Part shown: positions 23,091 through 36,059 of the stretch, piece by piece
Numbering within the stretch: position 1 is the first letter of the stretch
Layout of the letters: each line of letters starts with the position of its first letter
From: Isoetes taiwanensis
Taxonomy: Eukaryota; Streptophyta; Lycopodiopsida; Isoetales; Isoetaceae
NCBI GenBank assembly: GCA_021234155.1
Contig: JAJEKV010000129.1
Coordinates: 1,655,963-1,719,962 of the forward strand
Direction of reading: 5' to 3'
DNA length: 64,000 bases
Position numbers and translations under genes: made by a program
The notes under the pieces: generated by a model
What the model was told of the DNA's origin: nothing
Seen by the model: only the letters and a program-made list of their open reading frames with translations
Databases searched by the model: none

Positions 23091-25457
23091 TTAAGAGCCA
23101 TAGCCTTTAACAGAAGTTGATTCTTGAAAGCCATACCGTTTGGTAGGAGTTGCTTGAAGAATGCCTACTGGCGGAGAAAGAGGAGCTTTTTTCGGTTTTG
23201 ATCCTCTTCTACACCTGAAATTTAATCCATGATTTCATTCAGACTGTGAAGGCTTGAAAAGGCACAATTTGCAATTATAATTTATATATAATACTTTAAT
23301 GAGCATCTCAATGCCTAGCTTACAAATTAATAAACTAATTACGGGATGCTGAAACAAAACATGAAAGTATTTCAAGGATTGCATATAAGTGTAATTTTGA
23401 ATGTGGTTAGATCATCCAAATGATTGGCATCAATATTGTTTTCATTAAGACTTGGAGTGACTTGCGCCCATCAAAAATAAATTACTTACCCTAGAAGATT
23501 GAGCTCTAACGTGGCTTTATACTGTGACGGTATTTCCATCAAAGCTGCTAGTGCAAATGCTGCTTCCTTATTGGTCGATGGTAAATTCCTTTGACATCAT
23601 CCTTTAGAAATTTACAAACTATGGGAAGCAAAATTACTCGGCACATCACGATATAGCTTTAACAACACAGGGTGTTACAAGATAGATTATAAAAATGAAA
23701 TGATACCTCCTAAAATTATCAGAGAAGCTGTGGCCGACATGTTATCATCAAATTTTTTTCATCATGTCCCATGGACCATCACCAACTCCAACAAGAACAA
23801 TTGATAATGCATAGTTGCTGCAAAAATGAGATTTATGCATCATTTGTTGCTCACATGGTACAACTCAATCCCTTTTAGCACCACCCAGCAAACAATGGCA
23901 TCTATGGTTTGTTGCTCTTTTGTGGACTCAAGCCAGCTCTACAAAGGTCAACACTTCTAGTCACCTATGTTTATAAGCATGTTCATTAAATAATCTCATG
24001 TGCCAAACCTATCGTGTTGTTTTTAAAGCATGCGAGCAAAAAAGAGAAGGGCTTAAATGACATTTGCTCGCTTCTCAAGGTTTTAAGGCAAGACATGCAC
24101 ATTTCCAGAAGCTTCATTACTAAAAAAAGGCAAAAATTAGAGCATGAGGTGCAAAATATAATCCTTATCTCTTTGCGCCTTCTTTTATCAAAGAGACTAT
24201 GTTTGTATATGGTCCTTGAGATTTTCTTTACTAATCCATAAAGATAGCATGATAATATTACTCTCGACCATCAAAGAATTATTAGAAGTACATGATATTG
24301 TCCACCACTTTCTTCGACAATATCTATAGCTGTTTCAATAATTGGGCGAATGATGTTGGTCCTACAATGTAGAACTTTAGCACACAAAGAAATAATTTGT
24401 ACAATTAACCCACATGGGTCAAGAAATTTAGCATGTGTGCCAAGAAAATTCAACCAGAACCTTAGATGAGGCACAATAGCACGACATTCGTACCAAAGCA
24501 TCCTCAAAACCATTACAAGGACGGTTCTCGGGATAGAAACCAAGACATCTTGATCATGTGTAGAAGCTAGAAACATAGAACAACAAGGTTAAGTTCAAAA
24601 GAATAATAACATTGAGATTAAATCAGCAACGAACCGTCTCCAAAACCAAAACAAGGAATGAGGTTGTCTTCATCAAATGGAGACAATGTCTGTCCAATAA
24701 TAGAGAGAGCTTGCTCATATGGATTCGAGCATCGCCCAATAGCATGTAAGCCCGCTTCACCAAGTGAATGTTTCCCTATATATATAATATTGAACTTATA
24801 TAACTATATGATATGAATTGATTTTTTTTATTTTGTTTTGGCCCAAAGAACATACCCTAGGGATGGAGGTTGAGAATTTGGCATATGCATATGTAGCTTG
24901 TATGTGATTTGAACATTGGAGATTGGCCTACATTTTAAGACACAACCCGCTAGTTTTTTTTTTCTATTCACGGGCTTGAAGTGATAGTTAAGCTGGGCTT
25001 CTTAGAGGAAATGATGGTTACCCGGGTGTGTTGACACACTAATGTGGTTTCTATTTTCGTACCAAAATGTCTCAATTCATGGTGCAATTGCACCCTTCTT
25101 TTTTAATTCTTTGATACAAATTAATAATTTAAATCAAGAGACATACCTGTCCACTCGTTACTTTTGTAAAGTCAATTCCCACAATGAGGCTGGATGATTC
25201 CAAGCCCTGCCGTGTTTTAAAGCTCGCTGGACCTAAATGCAATTCGATACCATAACAAGTTTGTCACTAGAAAGGTAAAAAATAACCTGAAACTGGTAAA
25301 TACCTCTTCTATACTTGTATAGTTATCCCCAATATGTTAAATTTGGTATCCGGGTGGTCTAGATAAGTGTTGAGGAGGATATGGCTGCTGCTGATAGTGG
25401 GAGGATAAGCCTGCGACTCGATACCGAGAATGCTTCTTTTTGAAACAAATTCCCCAT
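23091..25457 (-). pseudogene. RGLG-type E3 ubiquitin ligase, copine/vWA part, RING missing, copy 1
   Basis: RGLG proteins are N-myristoylated plasma-membrane or nuclear RING ligases with a copine-like vWA domain. Start ATG is 25457 (MGNLF). Minus-strand exons include QRALxTAGLESSSLIVGIDF and TKSNEWTG (about 25235-25150); GKHSLGEAGLHAIGRCSNPY and EQALSIIGQTLSPFDEDNLI (about 24775-24630); ASTHDQDV (about 24575-24465); PIIETAIDIVEESGGQYHVL (about 24345-24265); an STKEQQTIDAIV exon near 23940; LSIVLVGVGDGPWDMM near 23810; NKEAAFALAALMEIPSQYKA and TLELNLLG near 23590-23490; and GILQATPTKRYGFQESTSVK before a TAA at 23091. The C-terminal CPICL-type RING is absent; the unrelated 720-bp module follows. 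Exon 1 is frameshifted here but intact in copy 2, and a further base is missing after ASTHDQDV. The promoter side is cut 70 bp upstream of the ATG by the duplication junction. Confidence 0.8.
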
Positions 25458-25527
25458 AGGTATTCGATTCTGCTATTTTTCTTGTGGATCCACTAAAACC
25501 TCACAACCAACGACCTCGTCAACAAAG

Positions 25528-25539
25528 TTACGTATTGCT
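25528..25539. other. 12-bp junction between the two duplicate copies
   Basis: ttacgtattgct lies between the end of copy 1 and the start of copy 2 and occurs at neither outer boundary. It is filler-like. Confidence 0.8.
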
Positions 25540-26344
25540 CCAGCGTTTATTTCGTACAAAAAATTCTCGCCGACAGAAAATTCCGGGGCGCCTTGCCCAG
25601 GCTCGCGGACCTGTTCCTTTAATTTTTCTTTTTTAAAGCATCGGTGGTAAACTGGCCATCATTTACTAAGCTTAGCCATGGCAGAATACCAGCCATTTAC
25701 TTTGAAGCTCCGCAATGATGTGGCCCCTGGAGGCATCCGCAATACACTGGATTCTCAACAGCGAGCATGCACTGTACAGCGTTGGCAGAAAAAGCTCGGC
25801 CTTTGGATACGAACGCCCGTGGTCAGTGAGCATCCCCCCTGCTTTTGCAGGTGGTGCCTTATAAAAATCGGGAATCAACACCTGACAGTCATCCCCCAAC
25901 TCGAGAAGGTACCTCATTTCTGTCATCACGCATCTTTTTCTCCACTCAATTGTCTTACTTTTCCAGTTCTTGCATTCGCTAACTTATGTTTGTCCCAAAT
26001 ATATTACTAATGAAAACAGACTTTTACACTGAATATAAATAGCTTTAGTATAGTTTGCATTATTTTACACAGGCTGAATTAAAATATCCCTTCCCATCTT
26101 TGCATCATTTACATTGTGGAAGGCAATAATCATAGCTCACTTCTCTAGAATGAAGCTGCTGGCACAAACTTATACTTGAGATCTTTGAACCAATCAAATC
26201 AACTAAATGTATAACTGCAGCCGGATTCTGAACATCCAGTGGCTTCTCTTTAATGACTCAATTCTCGTCTTGCCATTTTATTCACAACTAGACTCAATCC
26301 CTTTAAGCAAGTTTGTATTAAGGAGGGATTTTAGTAGATAAAGA

Positions 26345-28711
26345 TTAACTCAAAACACCTCTCCTGCACATGAACAAGGCCTTGGTCTATATGGGGAACT
26401 CACTCTGTTGGACTTCATCTGAACTTTTTGGTCCCAGGAGAATTCCATTGCGTAATACAGCAGGGGAATTAGGTGGCCTTAACTGGATGAGGAGAAGACT
26501 TTCAACTGATGATGTTGCACTAGCGGCGCAAACGGCGTCTCATAAGGCGTGCTTGATGGCACATATATAGGACATACTGGATCAGGTCTTTTTTCAAGCG
26601 TTTGTTTCATGAACTGGCAGGTTCACTATGCCTACAGCTTTTCTTGTCACATTATGCACATAAAGCACATCCTCAATGCGTGATAATATAAATGCTAGGC
26701 TCTCTAGCACCCGAGTATGCTTCAAGTATTGCTTGACCTTACATCCTGCATAGAACGTGAAAACTAAGGGACTTAGACGCTGCACTTTATGAACAAAATC
26801 ATCTACTTGGCAATGGCTATAACAGGCTTGGCAGTGTGTTAAACTGAATTTTATAAATCTCCAATGAAGTCTGAGGCAAGCCTGGAAATCTTTTGCTTTA
26901 TGATTTGAAGCATGGATTCAGCCCCTTGTAATTAGGGATCAGCCTCTTTGTCCTAATCATCGATCAAATCTTTCACCTTTTCCCAAGCATTACCTTGCAG
27001 TGAACTTTAAGCATCATGAAGTATCGGATGCCTACCTAGCATGTTGCAGCTTTTTGCCAAATGTGGATGGCAGCCTCAATGGAATTTGCTGCATCTAAAG
27101 CTTTATGTTCTGATGATAAGTCAAATAAAGAGAATAGGGCACCCTGAGGGGAAGCTTGGTGATCTGGCGCCCCTGTACACTGTTTCAGACTAAGTCTTGT
27201 GACTTGTAAAGCAGAAAATGTAAATGAGCCAAACATTTCTCACAACTTTGCCATAAGCACTTCTATTTACAAGTACCAGTGATAAGAGATCTAAATCAAC
27301 ACCATACCACTGTTCACCTTTGGAAGAGAGTCCCAGTACACTTTGGGAATTTCCATCCTTCAGATAAAACCTGATAATTGATTGCCATCACTGCTTTCAA
27401 ATTTGTCTGGTGCATGACCTTTGACGATATAGATTTTTAAGGCCTATGTTCGAAAAGCCCGTTCATAGGAACTCGGGATAGGTAACCACCCATTTTCCCT
27501 TCCTCTTTGTAGGAAAGGGCATTGAGCACTCTTTCTGACACAGAGATTCCTTGGTCGACGCATTCAGAACCCACTGCTTAAAACTATCTAGATTTTCCTG
27601 AGAAAAAGAAAAAAGAGAGAATATTGTAAATCACAAATGACAAAAATCATCAGGCTGTAAATTCATGAACAAACACAAAATTGACACATACCAACAACAT
27701 TGCATCGCTTTCAATGCTGGAAGATTAATGTGAAGATCTGACCTTTTCTTTGTAATCATGACCTGTGCATTGAAAAAATGGCAATTAAAACAATACAACC
27801 ATATGAGATAAAATGCAGCATAGTATTTAGCAGAAGCAAATTATAACTCTGTTGAACATGCATTCCACTCAAGTTTACTCTGTGTAAGCAGGGACTTCCT
27901 TCTGAAAACATCTGGTGAAGAGGGAACAAGTTCAACAATGTAGTTACTAATGGATAGCCAGCCAGCCAATCCATTTAGACCACATCTTCATAATACGCTC
28001 TGGTGACAAAGGCTGAAGACGCCAAAAGTTCACCAAATACAGACGCTGCACGTAGAATTGAAGAAACCGAAGATTAAACAAAGTGAAAAGCTGCCTGGTT
28101 AAAGCTTTGATGGCACTCCCTCGCTAGGAACGGAATCCAGTTACTTCCGCCAAATTAGTAATTGCATTTGATATGGCCAGTGCCGTGCAAACACCTTTCC
28201 CACTTCCTGACATATCCTCCAAGCAACAATTTTGCGAACCTTCCTTCTACTGTGATCGATCTCATTTGAGAACAGATCAGGTAAGATTCCTTGAGATTTT
28301 AAATCAGAAAAAGCACAATCCCAAATCCCCTAAAAAGTTTACAAACTAGATTGGCCTTTTCTGGCCTTGTTCATCCATCAACACGCCCTTTAAGCTCTAA
28401 AAAATTATAAAATAGGTACACAAGAGACCAAGGAATTGATCTTACCTGAGGTTTGGTTGATTTGTTTTTTCCATGACGAAGTCCTGCTGTCTCTCTCCGA
28501 TGGAAATGAATGGGTTTCTTCCGTTCTAGACTCCTGAAGACTACGCCGAAGATGGCTATTCTCGGTGCTTCTACTTGAGGTTGGTCGAAAGACAATCGCT
28601 TAAGTTACAGCTTAAATAGCATTCAGCAAATGCATCAATACAGCTTGTGCCTGCTGAGCTAATGCTCAATCCCCTTCTATATAGCCTTCTTCAAATCCAT
28701 ATAGGATTCAT
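26345..28711 (-). pseudogene. RopGEF (PRONE), copy 2, frame-disrupted
   Basis: This is the second copy of the gene at 1747-4099. The same exon order is visible: the start ATG near 28711, the PRONE opening [17 protein letters not shown] near 28235-28140, KVYWDSLPK near 27320, [20 protein letters not shown] near 27150, and [20 protein letters not shown] near 26715-26655. Nearly every exon carries one or more small indels: the [20 protein letters not shown] and [10 protein letters not shown] areas all shift, and [12 protein letters not shown] is degraded. Splice sites are partly altered. If these indels are real the copy is a pseudogene; if they are consensus errors the gene may be intact. Confidence 0.85.
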
Positions 28712-31559
28712 ATCTAAAATCCGCTGATTACTAATCACAAACGCCCAACCATAGCCGCCGATATGGTGTGTGCTAGTCACAAATATGAACCCGAATTGAA
28801 GCTCTGCACCTCAGAACGGATAATTCAACAGCAAAACCTGAAACCGGCACTCAAAAAGATAAATTCGTATGTGACCCAAATACTTTGCAATGGGTAGGAT
28901 TCTTCCTTCTGATCAAATCCGGTGGCCAAACAAGGATTCAGGGCGGTCCCTATGCCCAAAGGCGGAACATAATAGGACAGGACGGTGGATTTGCTAGAAT
29001 GTAGGGTCGATTTTTGAAAATGCAAGGGCGACTCTGAAGAAGAGAGAGAGGGGGGCGTTATGCTGCATTTTTACACAAAGCTAGCTCAGTTCCAAGGCAT
29101 GGGCTGGCTGGCTCGGGCCTTTATTTTGGCTGGATTCATCTTATTCCCCATTTCGCCACCACACAATAGGCACTTGGTCTCCGTGGACACAAAACCCCTT
29201 TTAATTTAATTCTTGTCTACAATACAACATACAATAGACCCCTCCCACCTTGATCCCCTCCTAATCCTAATCCTCGCCCGTACTACTTCCCTAAAGAGAG
29301 CCTTTTAGCAATATAAAAGACTTCAGTCAACAAGTGCCTCGCTGGATACCCATGTCCCATATCTGCTGATACTTACTTCTTTGCCTTCCTCTTCTTTCCA
29401 CCTGAACATGATGGTTTATCTCCATTTTCTAGCTCCTATATAGCTCCTATACTCATCTGCATCCTGCATCTGCTCCTCCTCACTTTTGTACTTTGTCAAC
29501 ATATCTATCAGTATGTCAGCTGTCTCTATTGGACAAATAACTACAATAAGAATCAGATTGGCCTCAACGGTTTCAGATGATAACCTTCTATCTTGTCATA
29601 TGCATTTCTCTAATGTCATTGAATTAAACATGCCAGCACTTAGTAAAGAGATCAAGGAATATTATTGCCCATACTAGATCATGGAATACTATAGCCATAC
29701 ACAATTTTGTATGCATGCTAGGCATAATGACGTAGTATTGAATTGCAATGTGGTTGCCAACATTGTAGCCACAGTGTAGCATATGGCAAAGAATGTATTT
29801 TTTTTATGAAAGCACGACGAAACATTTAAGCGTACTATTAATATAGAATGAATAAACAAATCACTCTAAAGATCATGCACGAATTAGGGAATGTAGTTTT
29901 ATATACCCAAATAGGTCTTTATAAGCTATAGAATGTTATTGCTACCTTTTAATATTGGTATTATATTACTAATCCACGATTTCGCCATGACATCGACGTC
30001 CCAAAATGTTTCGAAAAAATGTCAATAATGTCTCCAATTGGGATGTCACAAGAAATGCCTTTATTAATCTAATGGTGCCATAAATGGATGATTTATCTAC
30101 AGAATACATCCAAGCGATTGGGTGGTTGATTTATCCCAAATTTTCTCCGACATTTGCGTAACTTGATAGTAACTTTAAAGTCTATGCTCAAATATTCAAG
30201 CCGTTCATATTGCATATGCAAAGCCATGACATATGCAAAGCTTCATTTAAACAATGAGGTTAAGCTAATGTGTGGGTACCAAGTTGGTACTAGATTAACA
30301 AAGTACTAAGATGTCAAGTTCTGCCAACAGCTAGCAAACACAGCCTTAAATGTCATATCTCCTTTTTAGCAGTATATTCTATATCCAGAATGGCTTTTCC
30401 TGTTCTTACAGTTGGTAGAAACATGTGCCGATGAATGCTATTACAACTGGTAGGAATCTGTGCCGATGAATTCCTAGATACTAGTTTTTTCAGTTTTACG
30501 TCATTTTAGCACACTTTACCTTCAAACTAACCTCGCGTTGTTTCTTTCAACTTTGATGCTTGAAATGTTATAATTCGATACTCTTATGGAAGCATCGTCT
30601 TCTGGTGGAATATTGCAAAGCATGTCTTAGGTGTTATTCATGTCTATCTACCCTTGCCCTCCTCGTGATCGAGTCTAAATGCCAATGTGATCATCACCAT
30701 CATTAGAATCTCCCTTTTACTTTGAGCGTCAATGAAGAAAAAACTAAGCTTTGGTTTGATGCTTGGGATGTTAAACTATCCATGTCTAGGAGGATGATTA
30801 ATTGCTAAAGTAACAGCCATTGAATGTGCATTAGAATTTCCTCGTGCTACCAACATGTGCACTCACTAGTTGTAAACTTGTAACCTACTTCTATTGACTC
30901 ATTGTAGAAGATTAAATGAGACCGATATGGTCCAAGCTCTTACTATTTAGAAGGCAATACATCCAAGTACCAAACAATATAGTGGGCATATGTCTAGCTA
31001 GAAGAAGATAATAAGTCCCTAGTGCGATGATAAACCTTCCACTATACATAGTTTGTGATGATGCACCTATAAGATAGGGCTCCATACATTACTTGGACTG
31101 ACACATCGATAGAATGAACTCGGGCCATGGTTGAACTTGCACCATTAAAGACCTATGTACATTTATCAGAGAAATGAATTCACTAAGGGAGGAACAGATT
31201 TGATCTAAACACCTCTCAAAAATACTTATGTAAAATGCTTCTAGGGACCTTTCTCGTGCATCTATAAGCAACAAGTAAATACATGAATGAAGAAAACTAT
31301 AAACCGCCTCCCTGATGCTGTGCATAAAGAACAGCAAGCTATTTATAAAGGTTATACCCATTGAAAAATAGACATATTGTGCAACACTCATATATGGTGC
31401 AATCGCCTCATGCAATGATGAAACTAAGATTCTGTGATTTTGCTTATGGTATACAATCAATGATCTATAAATTGATCTCAATTCCTACAACTCACAAGCA
31501 TTTTTACTACATTTTATATATGACCTAGATCATCCAACATTTGCAAATATATCGAGTAG

Positions 31560-33130
31560 GCAACTTTATTTTGGTTGTATTACAAAGCTTGAATCGATGT
31601 TGAATATTGCAAAACAATAAACATGGATATTTTTCGTATGTTTTTATCGTGACAAACTATAAACATAGATGGGGACCTAAAACCAAATAGAGAAAATTGT
31701 TCACCGTAGTAAACCACCACCTTATAGCACACAACAACTAAATGAGCTCTATATAATAGTATGAAGATAGTGAATCCAAATAATGCATTCTTCACTTGTC
31801 CCTTAATCGATGAAGATATATATGCTTTCTGACAATGAGTTGTTTAGCTTCAATGAACATTTGGGCATCATGGGCTCTATTGTTTCCTTTGGAAAACTTA
31901 AGAAATCTTCTTTTTTCAAATTGACTAAATGATCCATGTCTAAGCCAAATTGTTCTTAGAACTTGATACACCGTCAATAAGACTTGTTTACAAAATTGCA
32001 ATAGAAAAGACTCAAACCACAATCGCCAGCCTAGCATGTTGGCGCGAAGAAAACAATGCTCGATCGCTCTCTATCCCTCCTCGAAAGCACATAAAGGGCA
32101 TGTCACAAGCACCTCATGATGAAATCTATGGACCAAAACATTGATGCATCACGGATATCTATGGATAATTTGCCCACCACAAAATTGACAAACTTCTGGA
32201 TGAAGTAACTTATCCCAAACCCATTTCCAAACTACTTTTTGTTGATTCACTGGGTACCATCAGCCACTTTTGAGCATGGCAATGCCTTTGGCAGTAGAAG
32301 AAGGATGATATATACATAGAATTTGCCAAATGTGCTTTTTAACATTCTCATAAACCACCTAAAGTTGAAAAGCCACTTGTGGTATAGGAGGAAGAATGGA
32401 GACGTGACTTTGCCAAATCACATGATTCCATCCCCTAAAAAAAGAACTTAAACTTTTTTGAATTTTACAATTTTTCAAGCAACTTATTTTATTTAAATTT
32501 CATAGAAGATAATCATACCGGCTAGTCTCCAATCGCTGTTTGGGGCCAAGAGATGAATTGATGTTACCAAAGATCTATTTGATTATTGCCCAAAGGGATC
32601 CATCAATAGCTAGCTTCAAAATGAAACTCATCATATAGGGTGGATATATATGCATGGTGTCCCATGCACCGCTTCTCTAAAGGTGATGCATTAGGATAAG
32701 CACAACAGATTGAAAAAGAGCCCAAGGAAGTAATAGCTTGATAGATGGAGAACCAAAGGAATACATAGCCGCGAACATACGTATCGGAGCCGAAGAGACT
32801 ATCAATATTATTCTCGAGATCCTAGAGATAAACTTGAAAATCAATAATCCTCTAGAAAAAAGTGGATCATCCTAAGCCCCACATGTTGGTTTGGCAAAAT
32901 ACGCCACCGCAGGGTAATTCGACCCTGACATCACCATTTTTCCTCGACTCACCCCTGAAAATTCCCAACATCCTAATGATGAGAGCCGATTCTTCACATA
33001 TAGTCCCAAAGATAATCTCTTGTTAATTTGGGATTTTTCGTTTCGGCGGAAAATATTTTTTGTTTTTTTACAAGACAATTTCCTAAGATTGTTGAGGTTG
33101 TGATGGTCAAATATATTCTTCGCTTCCAAA
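31560..33130 (-). mobile_element. Decayed LINE with zf-RVT domain, copy 2
   Basis: This is the counterpart of 6990-8470. The zf-RVT cysteines are out of frame, but the DNA of the CPLC and HC region is recognisable near 32090-32050. A minus-strand frame at 32037-31792 (LGWRLWFESFLLQFCKQVLL) gives the LINE C-terminal segment more continuously than copy 1 does. Confidence 0.7.
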
Positions 33131-35169
33131 AAATTGAGATCATTTCGACCGCATTATTTCTAATCGGGATTTTTGGTTTTGTGGGTTTCAGAGGGCCTTA
33201 TCCATCTTGTCATGATTGCACATTTGCAAGGTGTCAAAAGATTTCAAATTTGTCGCAATTTCAAGTATTCATAGATTTTTAGTGTTGATTCTTTTGCGCA
33301 TCACACATCATACATGAGGGCCCGCACTATTGCCGGCTTTTGCTTTGTACTTTTACCGGGCTTTTAATCTTACAAGTTATTTTGTTCTTGCTCTTGGTGC
33401 CTTATATTCCACTATCATTTTGTTCTTTACTTTTTTGCTATATATTTCCCCGCTGCAAGCATTAAGTCGAACTGCTTTTTGATTTGCAAAGGCTTGGAGG
33501 TCGCTGGGTAAACAGGCTTGAGTTATCCAAGTTTTAAGGTTCTGATGGATGGCTAAAGTGCAAAAGAAATCGTGTAAACTTGGAAGTCAAGCATTTTTAT
33601 TTGATCAAGAAATGTTAGGCTTGCCTCAGTTTTGGGTGCCCTCGATGGAGGGCTATGTGATTCGGCGGTAAATTATGAACAAACATGAATCAACGCTTTA
33701 TCCGGGTGGGCTGGCCATTATTCCTATGGTGAGCACTGTTTTTTTCTTTGTATATAAATGTCATCATGCTTGGTGAAGCTCTAATGTAATTGCTACAAAG
33801 TATTGCCTGTATTTTTAGCGGAGTCATAGTTACCGAAAAGTCTGGTTTTTGTCAAAGTCACCCTTATTGGTTTTGTGTGAATATTTTTGTGTAAAGACTC
33901 CATTGTAGCTTGACTGGGATTTTGGGATTTTGAAGGCCCGTGTTTTGGTCTTATTTGGATTTAAAAAGTCTAAAGTGTTTTTGAAAATTCAGCCTTTGCA
34001 AGGCAATAAGAAGTTGCGCTTGAATCCCCATGACTAACTCTCGACATTCTTTTCTCGCTTGACAATCATGTCGGGCCAATGCTACATCGCGGCCGCAGCG
34101 CATTTACGTGATGCAAAACCATTTTTTTGATGATTCAGCTCGGGTTCAACCAGCCTCGAGGTGATTATTTAGCTTGAGGATTCTATGGAACTTGATTGTT
34201 TTCTCAAAAAAAGCTTCCATATGTATATATACAAAACCATTAGTTGATTTTATTGATTATGGCACTAGCATTATTTATTCCTTTTAGTTGCTTTGTTGAT
34301 TATGGCACTAGAATTATTATCCTTTTTATGATTTTGTGGACCAAAATTGAGAAGAAAAGTGATGGCTCAAAACTAAAGGTACATGAGGACATCTAGTCGT
34401 AATTGTCTCTTTGTGAAGGCATTGAAAGGCATCAATTTTGCTTGAAATACAAAACATATGAGATATGGATATTTTCAAGGTAGACCCTTTTACCTTTTTA
34501 TAATTTTGGAGTTCAATTTATGTCAGCTTTGTTTAAATAAGATGGCACGCCTCTTCTCTCAAAAGCTGGGGATTTGCCTCTATTCCTTCGGGCTCTTTTG
34601 AGGATTTCTTTTATGACTCTACAACTGGATGCTTTAAATATGGATGGAAAATTTGACACTAAATCTACTTCTGCGCATCATTTAAAAGCAATGCAGTGGT
34701 GTGATGCTTCCTGAATGGCCAAATATTTATGTCGCGACCATCTCAGCAAAGCTGTTCAAAAGGTATTCATTGTGGATGTAATTTTATCCTGAAATATTCT
34801 TATTCTCAGCTTGTAATGTTTTTCTTGCCCTCATTTATTAAGTTTTAACTTTCTATAACTTTTCCTTGAGCTTTCAAGGATTCCTCCTGCCTTCAATTGT
34901 TTTTACATTAGTACAAGTAGTCCCCACGATCTATTCATGAGCATGTTCAATTCATATTGCACTATATATATTTATTATAATGTATTTGTTACTTTAAACT
35001 AGCACTATTACAAGAGTCCAGGAGCAATGCATATGTACATCATTCATACAAAAGTTGCATGTTAAGCTATGTTCAGAGGGGCTAGGAGTTGAAAAATGGT
35101 TCAAATATCGCGACTATATATTTTATTATACGATTTGTTGTTTTGAACTTGCACTATTACAAGAGTCCG

Positions 35170-35740
35170 TGAGCCACTACAAGAGAATGGGGGCTACTAT
35201 AGTGTTCAGCATATTGGCAAAAATTTTGACACTATGTGAACCTTCAAAATTCTAAAATGGTCAAAAACCCTAATAATTATACTAAACGTTATCATTGGTC
35301 ATCACTGTGACTACCATTTATTCAAGATTCAGACCAATTTTGTTTGACGCTAGTAGAGTTTCCAACAAGTTTGCAAACCCTATTGTAGACAAATTAGCAT
35401 ATAGTAGTTTAGTGCCAATAACAAGCATTGTGTTGAGTTCCACTCATGGTTTATGACAAGCTTACATCAAGTTAAGAACGATTTGTGCTAAACTACAAAA
35501 TATGTGGTGACAAGCTTCGAATTTATTTTACATATTGTGTCAAAACCACACCAAGCATTTTGTTGAGTTGTATTATATGGTTTATGACAAGCTTGGTACA
35601 CTCACAAATACATAGTGACAAGCTTGAAATTAGATTTTAGTATGGTTTATGACAAGCTTATGTCGACTTTTTAAGCATAATTTATCCCAAAACCACAAAT
35701 ATATAAGGACAAGCTTTGAATTAGATTTTGTATCAAAATT
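35170..35740. mobile_element. CACTA-like end with subterminal repeats, copy 2
   Basis: This matches 10613-11170: cactacaagagaatgggggc near 35175, then repeated ggtttatgacaagctt and ggacaagctt words to about 35720. The preceding duplicated segment of about 60 bp is also present (near 34960 and 35110). Confidence 0.5.
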
Positions 35741-36059
35741 ACATCAAGATAATAGCAGATTACAAAGGCACCAATTATGTAATAAAGGTCAACTTAGCAA
35801 TAAACTTTTATGAAGAATTAACAAGCAAAGATAGGTGACAATCTGGCACCAGAAACTTCCAATACAAAACTAATTGAACCTTACTACATTGTTGTTGAAT
35901 GCAACAATAAAATTTCAAAATGGAAAAATTAATAAATAACCTTGATAGTTGGAAGACAAAAATAACCAATTTCTATTATCTATAAGGATTGAATATAAAC
36001 AAAGAAATGAGCATTGAGTTTATGCTTTTATAAAACATTCAAATGTGCTAAATGACCTA

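Larger units (their letters stand above)
960..25527. repeat. Large tandem segmental duplication, copy 1
   Basis: Sequence starting ccagcgtttatttcgtac at 960 recurs at 25540, and order and content match throughout to the shared end ctcgtcaacaaag (25527 in copy 1, 50605 in copy 2). Copy 1 is about 24.57 kb. All genes and transposons listed within it have a counterpart in the same order and orientation in copy 2. Copy 1 generally keeps longer open frames, except near its right end, where the RGLG first exon is frameshifted. Confidence 0.95.

Noticed and set aside
25678-26010. 110-codon plus-strand frame at the start of copy 2 (MAEYQPFTLKLRNDVAPGGI)
   Set aside because: The frame is not maintained in copy 1 (1080-1300), overlaps an equally open minus-strand frame, and is not recognisable.
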